Below, one piece after another: positions 1 through 8,949 of a stretch of DNA of 37,582 nucleotides. A model generated the notes under the pieces. The model did no database searches and was not told the origin of the DNA. It saw only the letters and a program-made list of their open reading frames with translations. Within the stretch, counting starts at the first letter, position 1. Every line of letters begins with the position of its first letter. The DNA comes from Bacteroidota bacterium (GTDB taxonomy: Bacteria > Bacteroidota > Ignavibacteria > Ignavibacteriales > SURF-24), in NCBI GenBank assembly GCA_030706145.1, contig JAUZPB010000035.1, forward strand, positions 1-37,582. The letters run 5' to 3'. A program made the position numbers and the translations under genes.

Positions 1-9
1 AGGGCATAA

Positions 10-1089
10 TTATTTTTTTACCAACTCATCATAGTTCACATTATATTTAACTATAACCGGATCTGTTTTGGATGAAAGGTCATAGTATAAGTTCCCCTTT
101 GAATCACATGCTGAGTAGCGGTACCAGAAGTCTATTGGATATTCTTTGCCTGGGAGGGATGCTTTTATATTTCCTTCAAGGTCGATTAGATCCATTGTCC
201 ATATTTTTTTCTTTGTATTCTGAAATGCAATTACTAACAAATAGCCCTGAGGTATATAAGTCAAGCCTCTTAATCCTGATTGTGATTCAACAGTTGTCCT
301 GCCATCCATGCTGGCAAACTTTGGGGCTATAAAGTTATCAAGTTTCCGCTCAATAGTCTTAAGAAGTACGCCGTCTTTGGAGAACTTTTCAATTTTATAT
401 GGGTAGGAATGTGCAAAATAAATATTGCCATCTTTATCTGTAGTAAGGTGACCTGAATTCCCAGACCAATCGATGGCTTTATCGCCTAACCTCTTGCAGA
501 ATGAGCCTAAAAACTGGCCAGTGGCTGAGTAATGGCGTACAAGGTCCCCGGAATAAGTAAAAGCAAAACCCGTCACATATATTGAGCCGTCTTTACCGAA
601 AGTAATTGTTCCGGGCATCATATCTACTTTGAATCTCCTTATGAAATTCCCGCTGCTGTCTAGAAGTGACAAAGTTTTGTTGCTTTTATCCCCGAGGCAA
701 ATCTTTCCATCATCTGAAACTGCAAAAGCAAGACCAACCATCTTGTATGTTCCCTCGGCCTTTCCATCTTTTACGAATTTCCTTCTCCATGATTTTTTAC
801 CATCTTGTGTAAACTTCCAGAGAGCCAGATATCCATCATCCCAGACATAAAGGTTATCATTGCTGTCAAAAGCCATACCGCTTATGTTTCCAAAAACCCT
901 CATACTATCAGGCGGAAGGACCGGACAGGCAGGATTATTATTTTCATCAATGATATTATTTATCATTATGTTTTCCGGAATATCCGGATACACCCAGGCC
1001 TTAGAAAAAACACGCGAGGAATTATTCTGAGCAGATAGGGCAGCATAAAATGAGAATAAGAGAACAAGAAGAGCCAGAGTCTTTTTCAT
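10..1089 (-). CDS. Secreted 6-bladed beta-propeller (NHL-like) protein
   Basis: The protein of about 359 residues begins with a signal peptide (MKKTLALL...ALSAQ) and is probably exported to the periplasm or cell surface. The rest shows recurring blade-like segments of the type hydrophobic-D-x-x-G/D-N-hydrophobic-Y, for example SGMAFDSNDNLYVWD (about residue 70), LAFAVSDDGKICLGD (120), ITFGKDGSIYVTG (162) and LTTDKDGNIYFAH (214), with another near the C-terminus. This is the pattern of 6-bladed NHL/SMP30-type propellers common in Bacteroidota-related bacteria. An upstream in-frame ATG at 1164 would add 25 residues before the signal peptide. I chose the ATG at 1089 because AGAGG lies just upstream and the signal peptide starts there. 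No catalytic residues are recognisable, so ligand and role are unknown. Confidence 0.8.
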   Translation of the reverse strand: MKKTLALLVLLFSFYAALSAQNNSSRVFSKAWVYPDIPENIMINNIIDENNNPACPVLPPDSMRVFGNISGMAFDSNDNLYVWDDGYLALWKFTQDGKKSWRRKFVKDGKAEGTYKMVGLAFAVSDDGKICLGDKSNKTLSLLDSSGNFIRRFKVDMMPGTITFGKDGSIYVTGFAFTYSGDLVRHYSATGQFLGSFCKRLGDKAIDWSGNSGHLTTDKDGNIYFAHSYPYKIEKFSKDGVLLKTIERKLDNFIAPKFASMDGRTTVESQSGLRGLTYIPQGYLLVIAFQNTKKKIWTMDLIDLEGNIKASLPGKEYPIDFWYRYSACDSKGNLYYDLSSKTDPVIVKYNVNYDELVKK

Positions 1090-1546
1090 GATATACCTCT
1101 TTTTGTAATTTGAACTGTTATTTAACAGAGCACATGGATTAATGTGTTTTAATTCCAGGAACAAAAGGTATATGGTGTTTCTATTTCTGCTCCACTAATG
1201 AACTGAAGAAAAAATAAAATGCGGGAATGCACAAGTTTGTGTTAAAAGCAGGATTACCATTCATGAAAGACTCTCCGTAAAAGTTAGTTTTTGTCGTCTT
1301 TAAGTAAATAGTAATTTTCTTTAATAGGCTGTCTTTTTGTTAGCGTTCAATGTTATTGTATCTAAAACTATTAATTTATAAAGTAAGATGCAACTATGAA
1401 AAATATTTATCAATCTCGCTTTGTGTAAATATCACCATTGATTAGCACATACCGTATAAATGGAATTGATCTTATAAAGAATAAGTTTTCCATTTTCCCA
1501 AATACATCCGAACCCCAAAAGGGAAAGTTAATCATAGGTATTTTAC
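1090..1546. other. Intergenic stretch, nothing firm
   Basis: About 450 bases between two minus-strand genes. Apart from the AGAGG ribosome binding site just upstream of 1089 (about 1095-1100), I see no open frame with coding character, no RNA gene, no terminator hairpin with a T-run and no convincing promoter. It presumably holds the promoter of the beta-propeller gene and the end of the transcript from the molybdopterin oxidoreductase gene. Confidence 0.5.
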
Positions 1547-3154
1547 TCAAATATTGGCTTGTTCACCAAAATACTCATGATCCTCATTATAGCCGCCTTC
1601 CCCCATGTTGACTGAAGCAATATCTTCAACAAAGCTGATTGACTGTATCCACTTAACCATCTTGAATCCGAGCTGGTTTTCGACTCTCAGGCGCAATGGT
1701 GCCCCATGCAGATCATTAAGCGGCTTATAGTTCATCTCGTAAGCCAGCAGTGTCTGAGAGTTAAGCGCATCCTGAATTGAAAGGCTGTCATAAAATTGTC
1801 CTCCTTCTCCCCCTTCGCCAAATGAATAAAATACAACTGCTTTAGCATTGGGCTTTGGTTTGACTAATTTGATAAGCTCGCTCAATTGAACACCTCCCCA
1901 TTCAGCTATACCCGACCATCCCTGAATACAATGATGCAGCGTGATCTGCTCCTTTTTTTTCATTGTCCGGAGATCATTAAGAGTGAGGTTAACTTTATTC
2001 TCTACCAAACCACTAACTTTAAGCCTATAGTCTTTGAAATCCCCTGCTGCCATTGCCTTCCACTCTTCGGTAGTAGGCACTTTGCCATTAGCCCAAAAGA
2101 AAGGAGAGATATCTTCTGGTTTGAACTCAGCAATCGGAGCAGACTGGTTAAAAAGAAAATCAGTAACAGGAGCAACTATTGCCTTGGCTGCATGCTGAAT
2201 ATTTCTTGGATGCTTCCACGCTGCCCAGTAAGCTAAGGCGTTAATACCTACGACAGCCAAAATTCCAACTAGTCCCAGATATAGTCCAACGGGATTAGTA
2301 TTATCTGTACCCATGACAATATGATTCATGTTCCTTGTAAGCCCCGTAACTGCAACCATGGTTACATGCAGAATTATAAAAGCAACAAAACCGCACATAG
2401 TCAGAAAGTGGAGTGAACGCCCTATCTGACGATTACCAGGAAGCCGTGGATACCATTTTATGCCAGCCGTAAAGGCAGGAGACATTGATGGCCCGGTTAG
2501 TATAGCCAAAGGTGCCAATATAAAGACTACTGCAAAATAGGATAATTGCTGCAAAGCATTATAATTGTAGAAGCCGTTGGGTTCGGGTGGTAAATGAAAG
2601 GTAGCGTAATGAGTAAATACTGCCCAGGCATCTGGCAAAATCTTCCACGAAGTTGGCACCAAGCGCTGCCATTGCGGAGTATAAAGCAGCATAAAAATAA
2701 AAGTTAAGCCATTTAAGATCCAGAATAGTATGCTCAGGAAATGCCAGTGGCGAGCCATACCGATCGAATGCCTGCGTCCAGGCAGCCCGATCCATGGTGA
2801 TAAGTAACGGGAATCTTGCTTAGCTGTCCATACGCCCTCACTGGGGAGCTTTACAGGTGTAAACCTAGCCCACTCTGAACCCGGAGTGCAGTGGAGTTCC
2901 CAATATAAACGTGGGTGGTCCGCTAATATCTGTAGTCCGCTGCGGATAAGAAGAATAATAAGCAGAAAGTTTATATAATGCGTCATTCGGAGCCATAGCG
3001 GAAATCCAAATGGTTTTAGTATAGGTGCGTTATTAAGTTCAGCTGAGTCTGGCACATTGGGAATACCACTTATGCCCCACTGTATATAAGCTACTGCAAA
3101 TAATATAAATATTGGTAAGACAAGCAGCAGTAAAGTTTTTGTTTTAATGTGCAT
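1547..3154 (-). CDS. Cytochrome b561-type membrane domain fused to molybdopterin (sulfite oxidase-like) oxidoreductase
   Basis: This 535-residue protein joins two redox modules. Residues 1-330 are a di-haem cytochrome b of the b561/hydrogenase-cytochrome-b kind: hydrophobic helices near 8-25, 58-78, 137-158, 203-220, 246-270 and 290-312, with candidate haem ligands H59, H136/H138, H249 and H263. Residues 345-535 are an oxidoreductase molybdopterin-binding domain of the sulfite oxidase/YedY family. LHHCIQGWSG holds the presumed Mo ligand C409, and HGAPLRLR (483-490) with GFKMVKW (496-502) are typical pterin-pocket segments. Electrons could pass between the quinone pool and the Mo centre on one chain, as MsrP and MsrQ do on two. 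There is no Tat signal, so the Mo domain follows the last helix and its side of the membrane is uncertain. The substrate cannot be told from sequence. The start is ATG with only a weak GGGAT upstream. Confidence 0.85.
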   Translation of the reverse strand: MHIKTKTLLLLVLPIFILFAVAYIQWGISGIPNVPDSAELNNAPILKPFGFPLWLRMTHYINFLLIILLIRSGLQILADHPRLYWELHCTPGSEWARFTPVKLPSEGVWTAKQDSRYLSPWIGLPGRRHSIGMARHWHFLSILFWILNGLTFIFMLLYTPQWQRLVPTSWKILPDAWAVFTHYATFHLPPEPNGFYNYNALQQLSYFAVVFILAPLAILTGPSMSPAFTAGIKWYPRLPGNRQIGRSLHFLTMCGFVAFIILHVTMVAVTGLTRNMNHIVMGTDNTNPVGLYLGLVGILAVVGINALAYWAAWKHPRNIQHAAKAIVAPVTDFLFNQSAPIAEFKPEDISPFFWANGKVPTTEEWKAMAAGDFKDYRLKVSGLVENKVNLTLNDLRTMKKKEQITLHHCIQGWSGIAEWGGVQLSELIKLVKPKPNAKAVVFYSFGEGGEGGQFYDSLSIQDALNSQTLLAYEMNYKPLNDLHGAPLRLRVENQLGFKMVKWIQSISFVEDIASVNMGEGGYNEDHEYFGEQANI

Positions 3155-3481
3155 ATCCCATTCTCATTTTATACGTTTCGTTGTTAAATATATTCAACAT
3201 CAACATATCTATATCCTAGGCTGGCTGTATATTTTAAGCGTTTAGATTTATATAGGCCTAATAAAAAAGATAATTTAATATGGTAGGAATTCAATACTAT
3301 TAGGGGATACCCATTTCAAACATTTGAAAGGATTATATTTAAAGCCCTGTATGGCACCAGGGCTTTTTTTTATATTAAGGCTATTAGAAGAGCAGAGCAT
3401 GCTGCCGATATTCTGACAATTCTGGGGATCAGAGACATGAGCTATGACCGCGGAAAGAGCAAGTCATTATTTATCAATATA
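3155..3481. other. Intergenic stretch with orphan plus-strand hairpins
   Basis: About 330 bases between two minus-strand genes. The only clear structure is a 7-base inverted repeat (TTTCAAA/TTTGAAA, 3314-3329) followed by a terminator-like hairpin with a T-run on the plus strand (listed separately). No annotated gene on the plus strand precedes it. Short open frames on both strands lack a start, a ribosome binding site and any recognisable homology. Confidence 0.5.
3342..3371 (+). terminator. Rho-independent terminator on plus strand, orphan
   Basis: AAGCCCTG (3342-3349) pairs with CAGGGCTT (3358-3365) around an 8-base loop, and a run of eight T follows (3364-3371). The T-run is only on the plus strand; read on the minus strand the hairpin is followed by TAAATATA, so it would be a weak terminator for the ABC-F gene about 110 bases upstream in that direction. 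No plus-strand gene lies between 1 and 3341, so the transcript it would end is unknown. Confidence 0.65.
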
Positions 3482-5113
3482 TCAGAGGTCAGTTACTGCT
3501 GCATGATAAACTTCCATGCGAAGTTTTCTGATTTCCGGATCATTTAAGAACTCATCAAACGTCATACGCCTGTCAATTATTCCACTGGGTAAAATTTCTA
3601 TGATCCTGTTTGCAATTGTATGAACAAATTGATGATCGTGCGAACTAAAAAGTATGGTACCAGGAAAATCAATCAGACTTTTATTCAATGCAGAAATACT
3701 CTCAAGATCAAGGTGATTTGTTGGTCCATCAAGAAGCAGGACATTTGCACCTGAGAGCATCATTTTTGCCAGCATGCAGCGTACACGTTCGCCACCCGAG
3801 AGGACATTGGCTTTTTTAAGAGATTCCTCGCCGCTAAAAAGCATTCTCCCAAGGAATCCCCTTATATAAGTTTCTTCCTTCTCGTCGGAGTATTGACGCA
3901 GCCAATCAATAAGGTTCAAATCGACATTAAAAAACTCCGCATTATCTTTTGGGAAATAGGCCTGGCTTGTTGTAGTTCCCCAATTGAAACTGCCCTTATC
4001 AGCTTTTTCTTTTTCCATAAGGATATTAAACAATGTAGTTTTCACCAAATCATTCGGTCCTACAAAAGCAATTTTATCTCCCTTTTCCACCTTTAAGGAA
4101 ACATCGTCCAGAAGCATTTCTTCGCCATAGGATTTCGAAATATTTAAAATTTCGAGCAAATTATTGCCAGCTTCGCGCTCCGGTTTAAATGCTATATAAG
4201 GCATTTTGCGCGATGAAGGTTTTATGTCCTCTAGTGTAAGGTTTTCGAGCTGTTTTTTTCTGGATGTTGCCTGTTTGGATTTTGAAGCGTTCGCGCTGAA
4301 GCGGGAAATAAACTCCTGCAGTTCAGCTCTTTTTGCTTCAATTTTTTTATTCGCCTCCCTGGCTTGTTTTGCTGCAAGCTGGCTGCTTTCGAGCCAGAAG
4401 TCATAGTTGCCCGTATACATCTGAATTTTTCCAAAATCAATATCGGCTATATGAGTGCAAACCTGATTAAGGAAATGCCTGTCGTGCGAAATGACAATTA
4501 CTGTATTCTTAAATTTCTCAAGGAATTCTTCGAGCCATTGTATAGAAACAACATCAAGGTGGTTTGTAGGTTCATCCAACAGCAAAATATCAGGATTGCC
4601 AAATAATGCCTGTGCCAAAAGTACCTTTACCTTTTCGTTTCCTGATAGCTCCTTCATCAGTTTTGTATGAAGCTCATTGCTGATCCCAAGTCCACTTAAA
4701 AGTTCAGCGGCCTCGGATTCGGCTTCCCAGCCATTTAATTCTGCAAATTCACATTCGAGTTCTGAAATTCTAATACCATCTTTATCGCTAAATTCAGCTT
4801 TTGTATATAGTGCATCTTTTTCTTCAATAATCGAGAAGAGTTTCTGGTGCCCCATTAGCACGGTTTTAATTACCTGAAACTCATCATATTCAAAATGATT
4901 TTGTTTTAAAGTAGCAAGCCTTTCTCCGGGAGTAATAATGACGTCGCCTGAACTTTGCTCGATCTCACCTGAGAGTATTTTAATAAAAGTTGATTTTCCC
5001 GAACCATTGGCTCCGATAATACCGTAGCAGTTGCCAGGTGTAAATTTTAGATTTACTTCTTCGAATAGGGCGCGTTTACCAAATCTTAGTGATAGATTAC
5101 TAGTACTTATCAT
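3482..5113 (-). CDS. ABC-F family ATPase (YbiT/YkpA-like) with degenerate second ATP site
   Basis: A soluble 543-residue protein with two ABC ATPase domains and no membrane segments: the ABC-F family, whose studied members bind the ribosome and rescue or protect translation. Domain 1 has Walker A GANGSGKS (34-41), LSGNEK (156-161) in place of LSGGQ, and Walker B with DEPTNHLD (180-187). A charged linker (about 245-300) includes RFSANASKSKQATSR, a stretch shared with E. coli YbiT. Domain 2 has a normal LSGGE signature (438-442) and H-switch SSHDHQF, but its P-loop reads GPNDLVKTT (352-360) and its Walker B reads LLLDGPTNHLD, so G463 replaces the catalytic glutamate. The codon at that site is GGA where the family normally has GAA or GAG. 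The start ATG has no good ribosome binding site. Assignment to ABC-F is secure; assignment to the YbiT/YkpA subgroup is likely. Confidence 0.9.
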   Translation of the reverse strand: MISTSNLSLRFGKRALFEEVNLKFTPGNCYGIIGANGSGKSTFIKILSGEIEQSSGDVIITPGERLATLKQNHFEYDEFQVIKTVLMGHQKLFSIIEEKDALYTKAEFSDKDGIRISELECEFAELNGWEAESEAAELLSGLGISNELHTKLMKELSGNEKVKVLLAQALFGNPDILLLDEPTNHLDVVSIQWLEEFLEKFKNTVIVISHDRHFLNQVCTHIADIDFGKIQMYTGNYDFWLESSQLAAKQAREANKKIEAKRAELQEFISRFSANASKSKQATSRKKQLENLTLEDIKPSSRKMPYIAFKPEREAGNNLLEILNISKSYGEEMLLDDVSLKVEKGDKIAFVGPNDLVKTTLFNILMEKEKADKGSFNWGTTTSQAYFPKDNAEFFNVDLNLIDWLRQYSDEKEETYIRGFLGRMLFSGEESLKKANVLSGGERVRCMLAKMMLSGANVLLLDGPTNHLDLESISALNKSLIDFPGTILFSSHDHQFVHTIANRIIEILPSGIIDRRMTFDEFLNDPEIRKLRMEVYHAAVTDL

Positions 5114-5401
5114 ATATTATTTCTATTGCCTTTAAGGTTTAACATTGTTTGTTCATACAGATCAGCCCATAGCATTTTATAACTTGCTCTCATGAAGTAG
5201 TTTTGCATGTAAAAATATCTGCAAAGAGGAATAAGATTGGTTAGCCAGGTCAACTTTGAAAAATGAAGAAGGTAAAACCAGAATTCATTTGCTAATCGTG
5301 TAGATTAAAAAATCACTATTTTAAAAATACAAAATATTTCAACCGGTTACAATTCAGATTTCTTGGCGTTAGGATTTCTATTGGGCCACTCTTAAAAGAT
5401 T

Positions 5402-6259
5402 CTATTGTCCTAAAAATACAATAAGACTCTTGCTTCTTGTTGAATGTCTAAGCCTGCGTAGAGCTTTTTCCTTAATCTGCCTTACTCTTTCGCGTGTAAG
5501 ATTTAATTTCTCTCCAAGTTCTTCAAGAGTTAGTGAATGGTCAGTATCAATTCCAAAATAGCATTTAATAACAGTAGCTTCTCTTTCAGATAGAGTTGAA
5601 ATAGAGCTTGCGATTTCTTCTTTTAATGACTGCATCATCAGCTTTGAATCTGGTTCCGGATGGGAGTCAGGAATAATACCAAGCAGGCTATTTGTTTCTT
5701 CACTCTGAGTAATTGGGGCATCTATTGAGATATGGCGTCCTGAAATTTCCATAACATAAGCTACTTCACTTACACTAATATCTAACTCGTTTGCAAGTTC
5801 ATCAGCACTTGGGGGTCTTTCAAAGTCCTGTTCTAATTTTTTATGAGCTTTTGCAATTTTACCTAAAGTACCAATTCTGTTAAGTGGAAGTCTTACGATT
5901 CTTGAATCCTCGCCAATTGCCTGAAGAATTCCCTGCCTTATCCACCAGACAGCATAAGAAATAAACTTAAAACCCTTGGTTTCATCAAATTTTCTGGCCG
6001 CTTTCATCAGCCCGAGGTTTCCTTCATTTATTAAATCACCAAGAGATAATCCCTGATTCTGGTACTGTTTTGCAACACTAACAACAAATCTAAGATTAGC
6101 CTTTGTTAGTTTTTCCAAAGCAACCTGATCGCCCTCTCTAATCCTTTTAGCCAATTCTATTTCATCTTCAGCAGTCAAGAGTTCAACCTTACCAATTTCT
6201 TGCAGGTATTTATCCAGTGACTGACTTTCACGATTTGTAAACTGCTTGCTTATTTTCAA
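5402..6259 (-). CDS. rpoD: RpoD/SigA-type RNA polymerase sigma factor
   Basis: A sigma-70 protein of 285 residues. Region 1.2 is [10 protein letters not shown] (14-23). Region 2 includes [18 protein letters not shown] (56-73), [10 protein letters not shown] and the -10 recognition segment [13 protein letters not shown] (97-109). Region 3 contains the -10-proximal [10 protein letters not shown] (119-128). Region 4.2 is the helix-turn-helix [21 protein letters not shown] (243-263). Region 1.1 is absent, as in Bacteroidota/Chlorobiota primary sigma factors of similar length (about 285-290). The start codon is TTG at 6259, supported by GGAGAG nine bases upstream and by alignment of the N-terminus with the family (ITKSITNRES in relatives, [10 protein letters not shown] here). 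The C-terminus (KSLIVFLGQ) is less typical, so this may be one of several RpoD paralogues rather than the single housekeeping factor. It is transcribed alone. Confidence 0.9.
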   Translation of the reverse strand: MKISKQFTNRESQSLDKYLQEIGKVELLTAEDEIELAKRIREGDQVALEKLTKANLRFVVSVAKQYQNQGLSLGDLINEGNLGLMKAARKFDETKGFKFISYAVWWIRQGILQAIGEDSRIVRLPLNRIGTLGKIAKAHKKLEQDFERPPSADELANELDISVSEVAYVMEISGRHISIDAPITQSEETNSLLGIIPDSHPEPDSKLMMQSLKEEIASSISTLSEREATVIKCYFGIDTDHSLTLEELGEKLNLTRERVRQIKEKALRRLRHSTRSKSLIVFLGQ

Positions 6260-6782
6260 TATATATAACTCTCCGAATTAATTTAAAAAGCCCAGAAAAA
6301 TAACTATGGTAAAATTAAATCTTTGGCTTTGTGAACCGAAAAGCCTGGTATACAGTCCAAGATTATAAATCCCATAAGACAATATAACGATTAAATTTAG
6401 CTAAAGCCTCTTAAATTGTATGTGCTTTCCATTTTAGAAGCAAAATACTTCTTAATTCTTCATATTTCATCCTAATTTCTTTTATATAACCTGGGATAAG
6501 CCGATATTAGCTCATTTTGTTCTTCCGGACGGGAGTATTCATGATCATAAAGGTGGGCTTGATAATATTTTAGTGCAGACAACTATTTCACTCAAGGCTT
6601 TCTTCAAGAAAATAATAGGTAACTATGTTTATATTTCAGGTATATAGGTTAAGACATATTTTACTTTGTTTCCACCCTATTTATATTGCTTTGCACAAAT
6701 TTAAGAATAAAACCGCTGGTTAGTAAGGCGGGGTCATATAAGCAAATAACAACAAAGTAAAACTTATCAAGAGAGAAGAGAC
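6260..6782. other. Divergent intergenic region, rpoD to alpha-galactosidase
   Basis: About 520 AT-rich bases between divergent genes. It must contain the promoters of both, but I find no convincing -35/-10 pair, operator or RNA gene. The GGAGAG site for rpoD and GAGAAGAG just before the ATG at 6783 are the only assignable elements. No open frame in it resembles a protein. Confidence 0.5.
6269..6274 (-). promoter_or_regulatory. Ribosome binding site fixing the TTG start of rpoD
   Basis: GGAGAG on the minus strand, nine bases before the TTG at 6259. No ATG in frame lies between it and the conserved N-terminus, so this decides the non-ATG start. Confidence 0.7.
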
Positions 6783-8825
6783 ATGAAGAAATTTCTGCTG
6801 ATCGCATTACTATTTGTTTTATATCCTGTAATTATTAACAGTCAATCCTCAGACAATACAAATGCACACAAATGGTTAAAAGAGAAGTTTGCAAAAGGAA
6901 GTATTCCACCATTTTCATTTGTCTATGATGGGAAGTTATCAGACACATTTATTTCTTCCTGGGATTACAAAGCAGAAAAGTTAAAGTCAGATGAAGCTGA
7001 TGTTGAAAATTTTCTTTATACTTATTCTGATAAAAATACTGGCCTGGTAGTAAAATGTTTTGTAACATGCTACAATGATTTTAATGCTGCCGAATATCTT
7101 CTTCGTTTTATCAATACTTCATCAAAAAACACCCCTATAATAGAAAATGCTTCTGTTATTAATAATGTTTTCTCATATAATACAGGTGGGACGTTCATAC
7201 TCCATCATTCACTTGGAAGCAATGCTGCTGTAAATGATTTCCAGCCGTTTGATGAAGAAATGCAGATTGGGAAAAGTATCTATATGAGTCCAAGCCGCGG
7301 GCGTTCATCTGATGAAAAAGCTTTTCCATTTTTTAATATTGAGACACCTGCGCAGCAGGGAATTATAGTTGCAGTTGGGTGGAGCGGAAAGTGGTATGCT
7401 GATGTTGTTCAGAGAGATGAAAGATCTGTTTCTCTCAAATCCGGTATGGAAAATATGCATCTTACGCTATATCCAAAAGAAGAGATCCGCACGCCAAGAA
7501 TTTGTATGCTATTTTGGAATGGAAAAGACAGAATGGTTGGACATAACCAGTTCAGAAGATTTATTCTTGCTCATCACACAAGAAAAATTAACGGCAGCAT
7601 ACCTCAGTTACCACTGTCAGTTTCATTTGAACTAGATGGTCCCCCTTCCCCCTGTACGGTTCACACCTGTATTACTGAGGCCTCAGCTCTAGCGCATATA
7701 AAAAGGTACCAACAGTTTAAACTTTTTCCAGACCTATTTTGGTTAGATGCCGGATGGTATACCGGTTGTGGATGGGACAAAGAAGACGGTGGCTGGGCAG
7801 AAAATGTAGGGAACTGGACCATAGATAAAGGGCGCTTTCCAAACGGGTTAAAACCAGTCTCAGATGCCGCACATGCAGCCGGAGCTAAATTTTTGGTATG
7901 GTTCGAGCCTGAAAGAGTTCGTGTAGGTACGCAACTTTACAAGGAACACCCAGACTGGTTATTAAGTATTCCTGATGATGATAATAATCTACTTGACCTG
8001 GGGAACACCGAAATCAGGCTATGGCTTACAAACTACCTAACAGATTTCATAAAAAAAGAAGGAATTGATTACTATAGACAGGATTGTAATTTTGACCCAT
8101 CAATTTACTGGAAAAGGTACGAAACATCTGAGCGTATTGGAATATCCGAAGCAAAACACATTGAAGGCTTATATGCCTTTTGGGATAGTTTGCTTGTCCG
8201 TTTTCCAAATATGATAATTGACAACTGTGCTGCAGGCGGCAGAAGAATTGATCTTGAGACTACATCGCGCAGTACTCCTTTTTGGCGTACAGATCTTGAA
8301 CAAAACTCAACCGGGCATCAGTGCCATTCATATGGACTAAATTTATATTTGCCGCTTCATGGAACGGCATTATACAGGACCGGCAAATATTATGTAAGGT
8401 CCAGCCTTGGAAGTACTGCAGTTATAAACTGGAGTGTAAACGGAAGCAACAATGAAACAATTCAGTCCTATCAGCAGTACATGGAAGATTACAAAAGATT
8501 AAGGCAGTATTACTATGCAGATTACTACCCATTGACACTTCCTAAAAAGCATTATATGGATGCGAACTTTTGGTTAGCTTATCAGCTTAATCGTCCTGAA
8601 CAAAAAGATGGAATAGTATTGGCATTCCGGCGCGAAAAGAATCAGGAAGAATCAATACAAGTAAAGCTAAGCGGATTAAATCCCAGTTCGGCATATGAAT
8701 TATACTATGAAGATTCCGGACTTAAAATTATTAAGTCAGGGAAAGAATTAATGGAAGGGATTGAGATCAGAATTCCTGAGAAGCCAGGTTCTTTACTTAT
8801 TAGCTACAGAGTAAATAAGGAATAG
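6783..8825 (+). CDS. Secreted alpha-galactosidase, glycoside hydrolase family 36
   Basis: A 680-residue enzyme likely to release terminal alpha-galactose from oligosaccharides such as melibiose or raffinose, or from galactomannan. A signal peptide (MKKFLLIALL...IINSQ) sends it to the periplasm or beyond. An N-terminal beta-sandwich (about 40-270) precedes the TIM barrel, whose first strand shows DLFWLDAGWY (317-326). WFEPERV (373-379) is a GH36 hallmark. YYRQDCNFDP carries the presumed nucleophile D434, and FWRTDLEQNS the acid/base D504. A short beta domain closes the protein (about 605-676). The length is slightly below the usual 700-730 of GH36, but no catalytic element is missing. GAGAAGAG precedes the ATG. 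No transporter or regulator for sugars lies alongside, so the substrate is inferred from family only. Confidence 0.9.
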   Translation: MKKFLLIALLFVLYPVIINSQSSDNTNAHKWLKEKFAKGSIPPFSFVYDGKLSDTFISSWDYKAEKLKSDEADVENFLYTYSDKNTGLVVKCFVTCYNDFNAAEYLLRFINTSSKNTPIIENASVINNVFSYNTGGTFILHHSLGSNAAVNDFQPFDEEMQIGKSIYMSPSRGRSSDEKAFPFFNIETPAQQGIIVAVGWSGKWYADVVQRDERSVSLKSGMENMHLTLYPKEEIRTPRICMLFWNGKDRMVGHNQFRRFILAHHTRKINGSIPQLPLSVSFELDGPPSPCTVHTCITEASALAHIKRYQQFKLFPDLFWLDAGWYTGCGWDKEDGGWAENVGNWTIDKGRFPNGLKPVSDAAHAAGAKFLVWFEPERVRVGTQLYKEHPDWLLSIPDDDNNLLDLGNTEIRLWLTNYLTDFIKKEGIDYYRQDCNFDPSIYWKRYETSERIGISEAKHIEGLYAFWDSLLVRFPNMIIDNCAAGGRRIDLETTSRSTPFWRTDLEQNSTGHQCHSYGLNLYLPLHGTALYRTGKYYVRSSLGSTAVINWSVNGSNNETIQSYQQYMEDYKRLRQYYYADYYPLTLPKKHYMDANFWLAYQLNRPEQKDGIVLAFRREKNQEESIQVKLSGLNPSSAYELYYEDSGLKIIKSGKELMEGIEIRIPEKPGSLLISYRVNKE

Positions 8826-8831
8826 AAGAGG

Positions 8832-8875
8832 AAGACTTTAGTAAAATATTATTTTAGAATTACTAAACTTGTCTT
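8832..8875 (+). terminator. Imperfect hairpin after alpha-galactosidase gene
   Basis: AAGACTTTAGTAA (8832-8844) can pair with TTACTAAA plus GTCTT (8860-8875), leaving a 3-base CTT bulge and a 15-base loop. It begins six bases after the stop codon but lacks a T-run, so it may be a terminator or an mRNA-stabilising 3' structure. Confidence 0.4.
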
Positions 8876-8949
8876 GCCTGTTAGAATATTTATTCACATT
8901 TTCCCTTGCGCTTTAAATATGCTAGCATAACAAAAGGAGTAAGGGAAAA

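Noticed and set aside
3287-3480. Open frame on the plus strand through the intergenic hairpins (reads ...ALYGTRAFFYIKAIRRAEHAAD...)
   Set aside because: No start codon or ribosome binding site, it runs through a terminator, and the opposite strand is also open over most of the same stretch. Likely chance.
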